DNA of 64,000 nucleotides, taken from UBA1664 sp964531715 (GTDB taxonomy: Bacteria; Pseudomonadota; Alphaproteobacteria; Micavibrionales; UBA1664). This document shows positions 43,537 to 52,575 of the stretch, in pieces. Location of the stretch: NCBI GenBank assembly GCA_964531715.1, contig CAZHEE010000001.1, positions 62,001 to 126,000 of the forward strand, read 5' to 3'. The notes under the pieces are model-generated. The model saw only the letters and a list, made by a program, of their open reading frames with translations. It was not told where the DNA came from and ran no database searches. The first letter of the stretch is position 1. Each line of letters opens with the position of its first letter. Made by a program: the position numbers and the translations under genes.

Positions 43537-45492
43537 ATGACGATGACAGACAACACAAATTATAATGCCTCCCAAATCGAGGTTCTGGAAGGCTTAGAGC
43601 CTGTACGCAAACGCCCGGGCATGTATATTGGCGGCACGGATGAGCGCGCGCTTCACCACCTTGTCAGCGAAATTCTGGACAATTCAATGGATGAGGCCGT
43701 GGCAGGACACGCCAACCGCATTGAAATCAGGCTGCATGCCGATAATTCAGTGACAATCAGTGATAACGGACGCGGTATTCCCGTTGATGAACATCCGAAA
43801 TTTCCGGGGAAATCCGCGCTTGAAATTATTTTGACCACTCTTCACTCAGGCGGAAAATTTTCTGGGCAAGCTTACGAGACATCAGGCGGCCTTCACGGTG
43901 TCGGGATATCAGTTGTCAACGCGCTCTCCGAAGCCATGTGGGTTGAGGTTGCACGTGATAAAATGCTTTATAAACAAAGCTTCGCGCGTGGTATTGCCGT
44001 TTCCCCCTTGGAAAATTTGGGTACGGTGAGTAATCGCCGTGGCACCACAGTCTGGTTCAAACCTGACCCTGAAATTTTCGGCACAAAACTCAGCCTCAAG
44101 CCGGATCTTCTTTATATGAAAACGCGTTCAAAAGCTTATCTTTTCCGCGGGGTTGAGATTAGGTGGTTTAATGAAAAAGGCGGCAGCCCTGTTCCTGAAC
44201 AAGATGTGTTCCATTTTCCGAATGGGCTGGCCGACTTCCTCAATGGTGAATTAAAGGGCAAGGAGCTTCTCAACCCGGAAATTTTCAGCGGATTGGTAGA
44301 GCTTCCCGAATATAAAGCCAAAGTTGAATTTGCGATTGCTTGGCCTGATATGAAATCGGATGGCTTCACTCGCTCCTATTGTAACACGGTCATAACACCG
44401 CAAGGCGGCACACATGAGGCGGGTTTACGCTCTGCCCTGACAAAATCGCTTAAGGCCTATGGCGAGATGGCAGGCAACAAACAGGCCGCGACCATCACTT
44501 CCGATGATGTTATGAACGGGGCATGCGTGCTTCTCTCTGTCTTCATTCCCGACCCGCAATTTCAAGGGCAAACAAAGGATAAACTCGCCACTGCGAGTGC
44601 AGTAAAAATCACAGACCTCGCTATCAAAGACCGTTTTGACCATTATCTAACAGGTGATACCAAAACCGCGAATGAGATTTTAAACGCTGCCCTCCAAAAT
44701 GCGGAGGAACGCAACCGCCGCCGCTCTGCCAAGGAAATGAGTCGTAAATCCGCAACCAAGAAGACCCGCCTCCCGGGCAAACTTGCGGACTGCTCACGCA
44801 GGTCGGCGGATGATACGGAGATTTTCATTGTGGAGGGGGATTCGGCAGGTGGCTCTGCCAAGCAAGGTCGCAATCGTGAAACGCAAGCTATCTTACCCCT
44901 CCGCGGAAAAATCCTAAATGTGGTCAGTGCGACAAAGGATAAAATCCGCCTGAATAGTGAAATTCAGGATATCACGCAAGCTCTCGGTTGTGACCTTGGC
45001 AAAAGCTTTGACCTGAATGACTTACGGTATGAACGGATTATTATTATGACGGATGCGGATGTGGATGGGGCGCATATTGCTTCCCTTCTCATCTCGTTTT
45101 TCTATTCCATGATGCCGGGATTGATAGAGAGCGGTTCGCTTTATCTTGCGCAACCGCCACTTTATCGCCTTGCTGCAGGGTCAATCGTCGAATATGCGAT
45201 GGATGATACGCACCGCGAGTCACTTCTTGCAACTGTGTTCAAAGGCAAAAATAAAGTGGATGTCAGCCGCTTTAAAGGGTTAGGTGAAATGCCAGCGGCT
45301 CAACTGAAAGAAACCACAATGAACCCTGATACGCGGACGTTATTGCGCGTAACTTTACCCGATATGCTTGAAAATGGTGAGAGCTCAACCCAACTCTTGA
45401 TTAATGACCTGATGGGCAAACATGCCGAGCCACGCTTTAACTTCATTCAAGCCAATGCGGTTTATGCAGATCATGAGATTTTGGATGTTTAG
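43537..45492 (+). CDS. parE: DNA topoisomerase IV subunit B
   Basis: ATPase subunit of the decatenase that separates daughter chromosomes. 651 aa: GHKL ATP site (ILDNSMDEAVAG, ISDNGRGIP), transducer, Toprim domain with VEGDSAGGSAKQGRNR and DADVDGAHIASLL, and the C-terminal KGLGEMPAAQLKETTM. Called ParE rather than GyrB because it lacks the long GyrB insertion and matches the alphaproteobacterial ParE spacing. The partner parC is outside the window. Confidence 0.93.
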   Translation: MTMTDNTNYNASQIEVLEGLEPVRKRPGMYIGGTDERALHHLVSEILDNSMDEAVAGHANRIEIRLHADNSVTISDNGRGIPVDEHPKFPGKSALEIILTTLHSGGKFSGQAYETSGGLHGVGISVVNALSEAMWVEVARDKMLYKQSFARGIAVSPLENLGTVSNRRGTTVWFKPDPEIFGTKLSLKPDLLYMKTRSKAYLFRGVEIRWFNEKGGSPVPEQDVFHFPNGLADFLNGELKGKELLNPEIFSGLVELPEYKAKVEFAIAWPDMKSDGFTRSYCNTVITPQGGTHEAGLRSALTKSLKAYGEMAGNKQAATITSDDVMNGACVLLSVFIPDPQFQGQTKDKLATASAVKITDLAIKDRFDHYLTGDTKTANEILNAALQNAEERNRRRSAKEMSRKSATKKTRLPGKLADCSRRSADDTEIFIVEGDSAGGSAKQGRNRETQAILPLRGKILNVVSATKDKIRLNSEIQDITQALGCDLGKSFDLNDLRYERIIIMTDADVDGAHIASLLISFFYSMMPGLIESGSLYLAQPPLYRLAAGSIVEYAMDDTHRESLLATVFKGKNKVDVSRFKGLGEMPAAQLKETTMNPDTRTLLRVTLPDMLENGESSTQLLINDLMGKHAEPRFNFIQANAVYADHEILDV

Positions 45493-45835
45493 TTTTTAAT
45501 CATTAAAATATCTATTATAACTTAAGATAATTTAACAACTATAATGTAAAATTTACGTATCAATACTCCTATTTAAATAAACTTGTGTGCAATTATTAAG
45601 TGTTTGTTGTCGCTGACTAAAAAATTAGCACCCGTCCTATGGATTAAATTAAAAGTAAATCACATATTTATATTGCGTCGTATATAGCATAGTCGCTTAT
45701 AACGGGATTTACATGCTTGAATTATTATTAAAGATTTTTGTAATTTAAGCTCAAATTTTATGCTTTAAAATTTCATCAATTATTCACTTACAAAAATTAT
45801 TTATGATGAATCCTGAGCCTAATGAATACGATAAA
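45493..45835. other. AT-rich intergenic region, no gene seen
   Basis: 343 bp between convergent parE and tRNA-Pro, very AT-rich, with no ORF of note in either strand, no strong hairpin terminator and none of the palindromic families found elsewhere. A TTAA-GATAAT-TTAA motif (about 45522-45536) is likely chance in this composition. Confidence 0.6.
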
Positions 45836-45912
45836 TGGTCGGGATGACAGGATTCGAACCTGCGACCCCTAAGCCCCCAGCTTAGTGCGCTACCTAGCTG
45901 CGCCACATCCCG
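45836..45912 (-). tRNA. tRNA-Pro (GGG)
   Basis: 77 nt on the minus strand including an encoded CCA. The acceptor stem starts CGGGATG and closes with CATCCCG, then A and CCA. D-arm GCGCAGCTAGGTAGCGC. Anticodon arm CTAAG-CTGGGGG-CTTAG, giving anticodon GGG. T-loop TTCGAAT. It lies after merR-ihfA, a common alphaproteobacterial arrangement. Confidence 0.96.
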
Positions 45913-45970
45913 ACTTATATCTATAGCTTATGCGTTAAAAAGTTTTAAATAGCAAGGCTTGGAATAAGAC

Positions 45971-46369
45971 TTACGCTACTTTTTCAAGGTTGGTGCGTAT
46001 AGCCTTAAGTTTATTTAATGTCTGCTTAACAAGCGCAATTTGCTTAGTAGTTAAAGCCACCTGCTTGTCTTTTTCAGTACGTTGAGCTTTCGGCGCGCTT
46101 TCGGCAATCTTGTTACGCGTCGAGCCTTTCAGCACATTCTGCGCCCCTTTAATTGTGTAGCCTTCTTTGTAGAGAAGAGTATGGATGCGCTCTAAAACAA
46201 TCACATCTTCAGGGCGATAGTAACGCCGCCCTCCCCCGCGTTTCATCGGTTTAATTTGTATGAATTTGGTTTCCCAAAATCTCAAAACATGTTGCTCAAC
46301 CTTCAAATGGTCGGCAACCTCGCTAATCGTGCGAAACGCATTGTCTTTTTTTATCATTGTTTTTTGCAT
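45971..46369 (-). CDS. MerR-family transcriptional regulator
   Basis: About 132 aa from MQKTMIKKDN (an ATG at 46387 would add six residues). The winged HTH of the MerR type is seen in FRTISEVADHLKVEQHVLRFWE and GRRYYRPEDVIVLERI, followed by a short coiled-coil tail. There is no Cys-rich metal site, so the effector is unknown. The gene lies downstream of ihfA and upstream of tRNA-Pro, a conserved alphaproteobacterial triad of unclear regulatory meaning. Confidence 0.9.
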   Translation of the reverse strand: MQKTMIKKDNAFRTISEVADHLKVEQHVLRFWETKFIQIKPMKRGGGRRYYRPEDVIVLERIHTLLYKEGYTIKGAQNVLKGSTRNKIAESAPKAQRTEKDKQVALTTKQIALVKQTLNKLKAIRTNLEKVA

Positions 46370-46422
46370 CCCGTTTTCCTTCCCCAAGGTTTAAGTTGCG
46401 ATTGTATTAAATGGCAAACGGT

Positions 46423-46716
46423 TCAGGCACCGTCATTCATCCTTTCTTTAAGAAGATTGCTTGCCTTAAATGTGACAACCGTCCGAGGCGTAATTGTTGT
46501 TTCAACACCTGTTTTCGGATTACGACCGACCCGCGCCTTTTTCTTGCGTGTTTGAAAAGTCCCGAATGATGATATTTTAAGGACACCATCCGCCACGATC
46601 GCATCTTCCATTTCCTGAAAAACGGCATCGACGAAGTTCGATGATTCAACACGGGATAGTCCGATTTCTTCATAAACGGAGTTTGTTAAGTCAGAGCGCG
46701 TTAAAGTTGAAGGCAT
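46423..46716 (-). CDS. ihfA: Integration host factor alpha subunit
   Basis: Bends DNA at specific sites as a heterodimer with IhfB. 97 aa: LTRSDLTNSVYEEIGLSR, the LKISSFGTF core, then the DNA-binding arm RVGRNPKTGVETTI with its Pro kink. Distinct from the HU gene at 59307-59585. Followed by merR. Confidence 0.95.
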   Translation of the reverse strand: MPSTLTRSDLTNSVYEEIGLSRVESSNFVDAVFQEMEDAIVADGVLKISSFGTFQTRKKKARVGRNPKTGVETTITPRTVVTFKASNLLKERMNDGA

Positions 46717-46796
46717 AAAAATCTCCTCTTTATAATAGGTTAGAGTAATAGATTAACGTAACCATGTCGAAAAAGTTTCACGTTTATCCACAGTTT

Positions 46797-48122
46797 TTAT
46801 GACTTAATATCATCTGCTTGAGGTTCAATGTAATTCACTTTGATTTGGGTAAGTTGATGTCTCTGGCGCTTAGCAATCGTGAAACGTGTATTATAGAATA
46901 AGAAGCTCTGCCCTTCTTCCGGTATCATTTTTGATTCATGAATAATCAGCCCTGCAAGTGTTGTGTAGTCCTCGTCAGGCAGGTTCCAATCCAGCTCACG
47001 GTTAATATCCCGAATGGAGAGCGTTCCGTTGACGAGATAGCTCCCGTCACTTTGAGGTGTGATTCCTGTCGCGGTCAGATCCTGCTCATCATCAATCTCG
47101 CCAACAATTTCTTCTAAAATATCTTCCAATGTCACAATCCCTTGGAACGCGCCATATTCATCCAAAACGATTGCAAAGTGTTCTTTACGCTCGCGGAAGG
47201 CCTGTAGCTGATCAAATAAGGTCGTTGTTTCAGGCACGAACCAAGGCTCCAGCAACATCATGCGGATATCAAGGCGGTCAATGTCGCCGCTTACACTTCT
47301 TAGTTCGCGCAGCATGATTTTCGCATGAATAACCCCGATTATATTATCAGGGTCGCCATCAAAAACTGGCAGCCGTGTATAAGGGCTGTTTAAGACCTGA
47401 TCAACCAAGGCCGTGATATTCTCATTTGCATCGAGTGCAATCACGTTTGAACGGTGGGTCATCACATCCTCAATATCGACATCCACCAAATCAAGAATTG
47501 AGCGGAGCATTGCCCTCTTCTCGGCGGATTCTTTGAGGAGGTTGGCGCTTGTCTCGCTATCATGAGCAAGCTCAATCGCTCCGCGAAGCTCTTGAACCGC
47601 CATGTCCGCCATATTTGTGTTGCCGACATTGACTTTTAACAGAGAAAGCGTCCCATTCACAAAGCGCGAAATCAAGTTGGTCACAGGTGAAAATACAAAC
47701 ACAACAATGCGAATGATTGGTGCGATAAACAGAGCCATTTTGTCACTATTGGCGAGTGCATAGGTCTTTGGTAACACTTCCGCAAACACCAATACGATTA
47801 AGGTCATGAGGAGGGTTGCATAGACAACGCCTGCTTCCCCGACCAAGCGTATGAAGAATGCCGTTGCAATCGCTGAGGCCAGGATATTGACAAGGTTATT
47901 CCCGAGTAGCAATGCACCGATGAGGCGGTCTTTGCGCTCGATGAGGGTATTAACAATAACGGCGCGTTTGTTGCCTTCCTTTTGAAGTGTGTTCATCCGC
48001 GCCTTGGATACGGCTGTTAAAGCCGTTTCAGAACCGGAAAAGAAACCTGACAGGCACATTAACAATAAAATAGAAACGAGCGGCCCCCAAAATGACCAAT
48101 CAATCATGTTTATAAGTTCCAT
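46797..48122 (-). CDS. CNNM/CorC-family membrane protein with CBS pair
   Basis: Predicted Mg2+/Co2+ efflux or ion-homeostasis protein of the inner membrane. 441 aa: CNNM transmembrane domain (about 8-200, with LSGFFSGSETALTAVSKAR), two CBS domains (about 215-340, MTHRSNVIALDANE and FAIVLDEYGAFQGIVTLEDI), then a CorC_HlyC C-terminal domain (about 360-435). Such genes are often annotated as hemolysins without evidence. It is divergent from the exported protein at 48182. Confidence 0.92.
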   Translation of the reverse strand: MELINMIDWSFWGPLVSILLLMCLSGFFSGSETALTAVSKARMNTLQKEGNKRAVIVNTLIERKDRLIGALLLGNNLVNILASAIATAFFIRLVGEAGVVYATLLMTLIVLVFAEVLPKTYALANSDKMALFIAPIIRIVVFVFSPVTNLISRFVNGTLSLLKVNVGNTNMADMAVQELRGAIELAHDSETSANLLKESAEKRAMLRSILDLVDVDIEDVMTHRSNVIALDANENITALVDQVLNSPYTRLPVFDGDPDNIIGVIHAKIMLRELRSVSGDIDRLDIRMMLLEPWFVPETTTLFDQLQAFRERKEHFAIVLDEYGAFQGIVTLEDILEEIVGEIDDEQDLTATGITPQSDGSYLVNGTLSIRDINRELDWNLPDEDYTTLAGLIIHESKMIPEEGQSFLFYNTRFTIAKRQRHQLTQIKVNYIEPQADDIKS

Positions 48123-48181
48123 TGAATGATTTACTTCTCCGTTAATCGTTTTATTATTTGACGTTAATCTATCTTAAATAA

Positions 48182-49786
48182 ATGAGATTATCATTCATGA
48201 AAAGCCCAAACCAGCATCAAACGCTCATTATTGCATTTTTTATGATGCTTTTTAGCTTGCCGACATATGCTCAGGACTGGAGCATGATTGACAGGATCGG
48301 CACGCTGACTGAAGCGGAAATCGGGCAAATTTCAGATAATCTTTGGGAGGGTTTAAGCCAGAAGCAAGCTTCAGAGCATCTCAATCGACTTCCGAACAAA
48401 TTGGCCAGCCCATCTTATCGCGCGTTAACCCGTGCTGTTCTTTTGAGCGACGCGCCAGAACAAAGAGACAGCATTATTGCCCCTGCTCTCCTCCTAAAGC
48501 GTATAAACTTGCTTATTCAATATGGCCTGTTTGAGGATGCGCAAGCTTTATTCAATAAGGCAGAAGCGGCGCTCGATCTTTCTTCAAATCCCGATGCCGC
48601 ATTAATTCCAATTAAAATTGCCCTTGCCGAAGGCGGAGCAATTGCTGCGGCTTGCCTTGATATTCAAGCTTTAGCAACAAATTTCAGCGATAATGCACAA
48701 TGGCAAGAGCTTTCAAATTTTTGCCGCCAACGCTTTGCCAGTGATAATCAAGAAACAGTAATTTATAACGCTTATCCAGCATTAGGCGCAATGATAAGCG
48801 AGCAACCTCTAGATTTTAAATCTTTGACTTCCCTCGAAACGCTCATTGCTTATGCTGACAAAAAGCTTTTTAAGGAATCAGTTTATAACAATCAGGCGCG
48901 GTATTTGGGGGGAATGAGTGACTTGCATATTATACTAGGTCAAGATAATTTTTATCAAAATGAGGAAACCCATCAATGTTATGTAATAGAGGCCGCGGCG
49001 CGTGGATTGATTGATGCGGACGCTTTGGCCAAACATTATGTTCAGGTCCCTCTTTCACAAAGTTTGATAGATAATAATGATGGCTTGGTCAATATGCATC
49101 CATGTCACATTCCGGCATTTTTCTATCAAAAATTACAGGATACCGAGGCAGAAGACGAAAATCTTACGGATTATCAAGCGCAACTAGTTGAATCATTTTT
49201 AAATGTTACACAATCACTGCCTGCCTATGCACTCACACCTTTTTCTGATTATTTGAATAGCGATAAAATTTCATCTACGTTGCAATGGAGGGCTTCAATC
49301 ATTAAGGGGTTGGCAGGTAAATCTATTCCTGAAAGCTATGGCACTCAAGTTCAACCTTTAAGACAAATCGAATCACAAAGCTTGATTCGTATTGAGGGCT
49401 ATCGTGAATGGCTTGACAATGAAATAAACAGAATTTTCCTGGATGAGAATAATATTGATTATGCCGCTATAATTAAGATTTCACAAATATTAAACGGAGA
49501 ATTTAATAATTTGTATGGCACAAAGTATAATAATGATTATGAAAACACTTTTTCCTTGACTTATGCAAAGAAATCATTACATTTAGGTATAGGTTTTGAA
49601 AGCTTTATGAGCCGGATTTATCAATCGCAAGCCGACAGTGACATACTGACTCGGTTAATTTCTTTGACCGGGGAATCGGGTATTAAACCCTACGGTTTGA
49701 AAGAGATGGCGGTTATTTTATCGGTTTTTAAGGCATATAAGTTGGAAAATAATAGCGTTGCCCTTGCATTTGAGTATTTGCAATAA
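48182..49786 (+). CDS. Exported helical-repeat protein of unknown function
   Basis: 534 aa. A signal peptide is clear from the second ATG (48197: MKSPNQHQTLIIAFFMMLFS, then LPTYAQ), and that start is likely the true one. The mature part is Ala/Leu/Gln-rich and helical, with TPR-like helix pairs in places (LLIQYGLFEDAQALFNKAEAAL). It is 72 bp upstream of xerD on the same strand, with an RBS and no terminator between, so it may be co-transcribed. No family recognised. Confidence 0.85.
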   Translation: MRLSFMKSPNQHQTLIIAFFMMLFSLPTYAQDWSMIDRIGTLTEAEIGQISDNLWEGLSQKQASEHLNRLPNKLASPSYRALTRAVLLSDAPEQRDSIIAPALLLKRINLLIQYGLFEDAQALFNKAEAALDLSSNPDAALIPIKIALAEGGAIAAACLDIQALATNFSDNAQWQELSNFCRQRFASDNQETVIYNAYPALGAMISEQPLDFKSLTSLETLIAYADKKLFKESVYNNQARYLGGMSDLHIILGQDNFYQNEETHQCYVIEAAARGLIDADALAKHYVQVPLSQSLIDNNDGLVNMHPCHIPAFFYQKLQDTEAEDENLTDYQAQLVESFLNVTQSLPAYALTPFSDYLNSDKISSTLQWRASIIKGLAGKSIPESYGTQVQPLRQIESQSLIRIEGYREWLDNEINRIFLDENNIDYAAIIKISQILNGEFNNLYGTKYNNDYENTFSLTYAKKSLHLGIGFESFMSRIYQSQADSDILTRLISLTGESGIKPYGLKEMAVILSVFKAYKLENNSVALAFEYLQ

Positions 49787-49858
49787 TCGAATAAACAGGG
49801 TATAGCTTATAGACAGAAGATAAAAATATAGAAAGTACTTTTAAGGAGTAAGAATAAA

Positions 49859-50848
49859 ATGGCCAGACCAGGTAGACCCGCAAAACCAAGACCGAATGTT
49901 TCGAAACGCATTACCAGCTTTCTGGAAATGATGGTTTCTGAAAAGGGCGCGGCGCAAAATACGGTTGCGGCATATGACCGCGACCTCATCCATATTGATT
50001 TATACATGCAGGAACGTAATACGTCTCTAGACAAAGCAAAGCCCGCGGATTTTAAGGCTTATATTGACAAATTGGCAAGTACTATTCAAATTAAGGGTGA
50101 CCGTAAGAATAAAACAACGGGGCGCACTGTTTCCCGTCGTATCTCCGCCGCGCGTCAATTCTATAAATTCTTGATTTCGGAAGGTGTTCGTGAGGATGAC
50201 CCGACGTCAACTATTCAGGCACCGAAGCAAACACGGACTCTGCCAAAGATTTTGACTGAGGAAGAGATTAACCATGCAATCACGGTTGCCGGTGCAAAAG
50301 GTACGGCCTCATCAAAACGTCTCGTCTGCTTGCTCGAAATGATCTATTCAACTGGTCTTCGTGTGTCAGAGCTCGTTGGTCTTCCGCTTTCAACCTATCA
50401 GGCAGAAAGCCAGTTCATGATTGTTGAAGGCAAAGGTGGACGTGAGCGTATGGTTCCATTGACGCCTTCTGCACAAAAGGCTTTGGCTGATTATGTTGCG
50501 GTTCGTGAAAAATTTATTGGTGAAGGTGATGACGGGACACAGGCGAACTGGTTGTTCCCATCTAAAACTTCTATAAAAGGTCATTTGACCCGCCAACGCT
50601 TTGCACAAATGTTGAAGGATTTATCAAAGGCTGCTGACTTCCCTATGGGTAAGCTGTCACCACATTCAATCCGTCACTCATTTGCCACGCATCTGCTTAA
50701 AAACGGTGCAGACTTGCGCGCCGTTCAAAAAATGCTTGGTCATGCCGACATTGCAACTACGCAAATTTATACACAAATGCTGGATGAAGAAGTGAACGAG
50801 AAAGTTCAGAAAAAACATCCAATGGCAACGAAAACAGGTACAAAGTAG
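49859..50848 (+). CDS. xerD: Tyrosine recombinase XerD with AT-hook-like N-terminus
   Basis: Resolves chromosome dimers at dif with XerC. 329 aa. The N-terminal core-binding SAM-like domain is at about 15-115 and the catalytic domain at about 130-320, with Arg in STGLRVSELVGL, HSIRHSFATHLL (His-x-x-Arg), GHADIATTQIYTQ and the nucleophile Tyr in its IYTQ. The RBS AAGGAG (49842-49847) supports the start at 49859. The first 15 residues, MARPGRPAKPRPNVS, contain an RPGRPAK AT-hook-like core, unusual in Xer proteins. Confidence 0.93.
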   Translation: MARPGRPAKPRPNVSKRITSFLEMMVSEKGAAQNTVAAYDRDLIHIDLYMQERNTSLDKAKPADFKAYIDKLASTIQIKGDRKNKTTGRTVSRRISAARQFYKFLISEGVREDDPTSTIQAPKQTRTLPKILTEEEINHAITVAGAKGTASSKRLVCLLEMIYSTGLRVSELVGLPLSTYQAESQFMIVEGKGGRERMVPLTPSAQKALADYVAVREKFIGEGDDGTQANWLFPSKTSIKGHLTRQRFAQMLKDLSKAADFPMGKLSPHSIRHSFATHLLKNGADLRAVQKMLGHADIATTQIYTQMLDEEVNEKVQKKHPMATKTGTK

Positions 50849-50870
50849 CATCTCAATAAATATTATTTCT

Positions 50871-50903
50871 AACCCTGCTTAATATTGAGCAGGGTTTTCT
50901 TTT
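50871..50903 (+). terminator. Rho-independent terminator after xerD
   Basis: Stem AACCCTGCT (50871-50879) with AGCAGGGTT (50888-50896) and an 8-nt loop, followed by TTCTTTT. It lies between xerD and accA. Confidence 0.88.
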
Positions 50904-50961
50904 GCGTTACTCTTAAATTTTGATTATTCTCATTGCCAAAATACAGAAAGGTGCATGAGAT

Positions 50962-51909
50962 ATGCCTCAACTTGAATTTGAAAAACCGATTTTAGATTTG
51001 GAAGCTAAGATAACTGAGCTACAGAGTATGTCCGGCGATACGGGTTTCAGTATTGATGATGAGATTAAAAAATTGTCATCAAAGGCGCATAAGCTCCGCG
51101 TGCAAACCTATTTAAAACTGACTGCCGCACAAAAGGTACAAGTTGCTCGCCACCCTGAGCGCCCTCATTTCGGCGATTATATTAAGCATATGATAACCGA
51201 TTTCACGCCGCTTGCCGGTGATCGTCTGTTTGGCGAAGATCATGCCCTTCCCTGTGGTTTGGGTCGTTTAAATGGTCGCTCCGTCATGGTAATGGGACAG
51301 GAAAAAGGTGCAGATACTGAAAGCCGCATTCATCATAATTTCGGTATGGCACGCCCTGAAGGCTATCGCAAGGCGCAACGTGTTATGAAGATGGCTGAAC
51401 AATTTGGCTTGCCGATTATCTCGCTTGTTGACACGGCTGGCGCTTATCCGGGTGTCGGCGCAGAAGAGCGCGGCCAATCGGAAGCTATCGCGAAATCTAT
51501 CGAAATGTGCCTGAATGTTCATGTGCCGATTATCTCGGTCATTATCGGCGAAGGTGGCTCAGGCGGTGCGATTGCAATCGCAACAGGTAACAAAGTTTTC
51601 ATGTTGGAACATTCCATCTATTCAGTGATTTCCCCCGAAGGTTGCGCATCCATTTTGTGGCGGAGTGCAGAATTTGCGAAAGACGCCGCGGCGGCCCTTA
51701 AACTCACCGCGCAAGATATGCATCGCCTTGGTCTGATTGATGATGTAATTAAAGAACCCGTTGGCGGTGCGCATCGCGATCATACGCAAACAATTCAGGC
51801 TGTCTCTCAAAAGATCGAGCAAACGCTCAAAAAAATGGATGATATGTCTGCCGAAGATATTTTGAAAGACCGCCGCACCAAATATCTCAAAATGGGAAGC
51901 CTGCATTGA
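50962..51909 (+). CDS. accA: Acetyl-CoA carboxylase carboxyltransferase alpha subunit
   Basis: Forms malonyl-CoA with AccB, AccC and AccD, the first step of fatty acid synthesis. 315 aa with the family segments RPHFGDYIKHMITDFTPLAG, SLVDTAGAYPGVGAEERGQ and IGEGGSGGAIAIATGN. The RBS AAAGGTG is upstream. It links to the fatty-acid and lipid A genes (fabZ, lpxA) elsewhere in the window. Confidence 0.97.
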   Translation: MPQLEFEKPILDLEAKITELQSMSGDTGFSIDDEIKKLSSKAHKLRVQTYLKLTAAQKVQVARHPERPHFGDYIKHMITDFTPLAGDRLFGEDHALPCGLGRLNGRSVMVMGQEKGADTESRIHHNFGMARPEGYRKAQRVMKMAEQFGLPIISLVDTAGAYPGVGAEERGQSEAIAKSIEMCLNVHVPIISVIIGEGGSGGAIAIATGNKVFMLEHSIYSVISPEGCASILWRSAEFAKDAAAALKLTAQDMHRLGLIDDVIKEPVGGAHRDHTQTIQAVSQKIEQTLKKMDDMSAEDILKDRRTKYLKMGSLH

Positions 51910-51917
51910 TTAATGGA

Positions 51918-52052
51918 CTATTTATCCTTACTCCTGCGGCAACGTTCTGAACAATATTTTACTTCATCCCAGTTTTTCTCCCATTTTTTACGCCATGAGA
52001 AAGGCAGATGACACACGGGGCATGTCTTTTGAGGTAAGTTTTCTTTTTTCAT
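51918..52052 (-). CDS. DUF2256 protein (44 aa), putative zinc-binding
   Basis: A 44-aa protein on the minus strand starting MKKENLPQKTCPVCHLPFSW and ending with the KYCSERCRRSK segment. CPVC and YCSERC give four Cys for a likely zinc site, and the RKKW-Trp-rich centre is diagnostic of DUF2256. These tiny proteins often lie beside photolyase/cryptochrome genes, as here (phr starts 524 bp away). A role in DNA repair or FAD-protein function is guilt by association only. Confidence 0.9.
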   Translation of the reverse strand: MKKENLPQKTCPVCHLPFSWRKKWEKNWDEVKYCSERCRRSKDK

Positions 52053-52169
52053 TCAAATTTGATGTAAATACTCACCAAAATTAAATCAATTAAAATTCGA
52101 AATAAATTTAGAGTTTTCTTAGTTTTGAACATGTAATCTGATAATATTAAATAAATTGGATAGAATGCC

Positions 52170-52484
52170 ATGTATGCCGTATACGCTGAAAACCTTGATA
52201 GCCTTCAACAGCCACCCTATTTCGACCCTGCTCAAATTCGCGGTTATGAATTATGCATGGATGATAATTTTCAAACAATGATTCGCTTTATTGCCATGAG
52301 TTCCAAACACAAAATGTTTCGTGAAGATGATGGCAGCATGATTGTCGTCCGTGAAGATGAGGCGGGTAGCGAATATTTCTATGGTCAAGCGGTCTATATC
52401 GATGAAGCCATTGAAATATTTGAGGAAGGTCATCATAAGGATCATGCCTCCTTTGCTCAAAAACTCCGTGAGTTTGCACAATAG
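52170..52484 (+). CDS. Hypothetical 104-aa protein
   Basis: No family recognised. 104 aa, acidic, soluble; begins MYAVYAENLDSLQQPPYFDP and has DEAIEIFEEGHHKDHASFA near the C-terminus. No signal peptide. It lies between the DUF2256 gene and phr on the phr strand, 91 bp upstream of phr. Codon pattern and full-length openness make it a plausible gene. No link to photorepair can be shown. Confidence 0.65.
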   Translation: MYAVYAENLDSLQQPPYFDPAQIRGYELCMDDNFQTMIRFIAMSSKHKMFREDDGSMIVVREDEAGSEYFYGQAVYIDEAIEIFEEGHHKDHASFAQKLREFAQ

Positions 52485-52575
52485 AAACAATTTTAATAAA
52501 TTTATTATGTAGTTTTCATGTATTTATTTATATGTTTTCATTGAAAATCAGTCATTTCCTATTACTTTAAATGGC

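Noticed and set aside
45522..45536. TTAA-N6-TTAA after parE as a CtrA site
   Set aside because: The region is very AT-rich and the spacing is off consensus; no regulated gene lies downstream.
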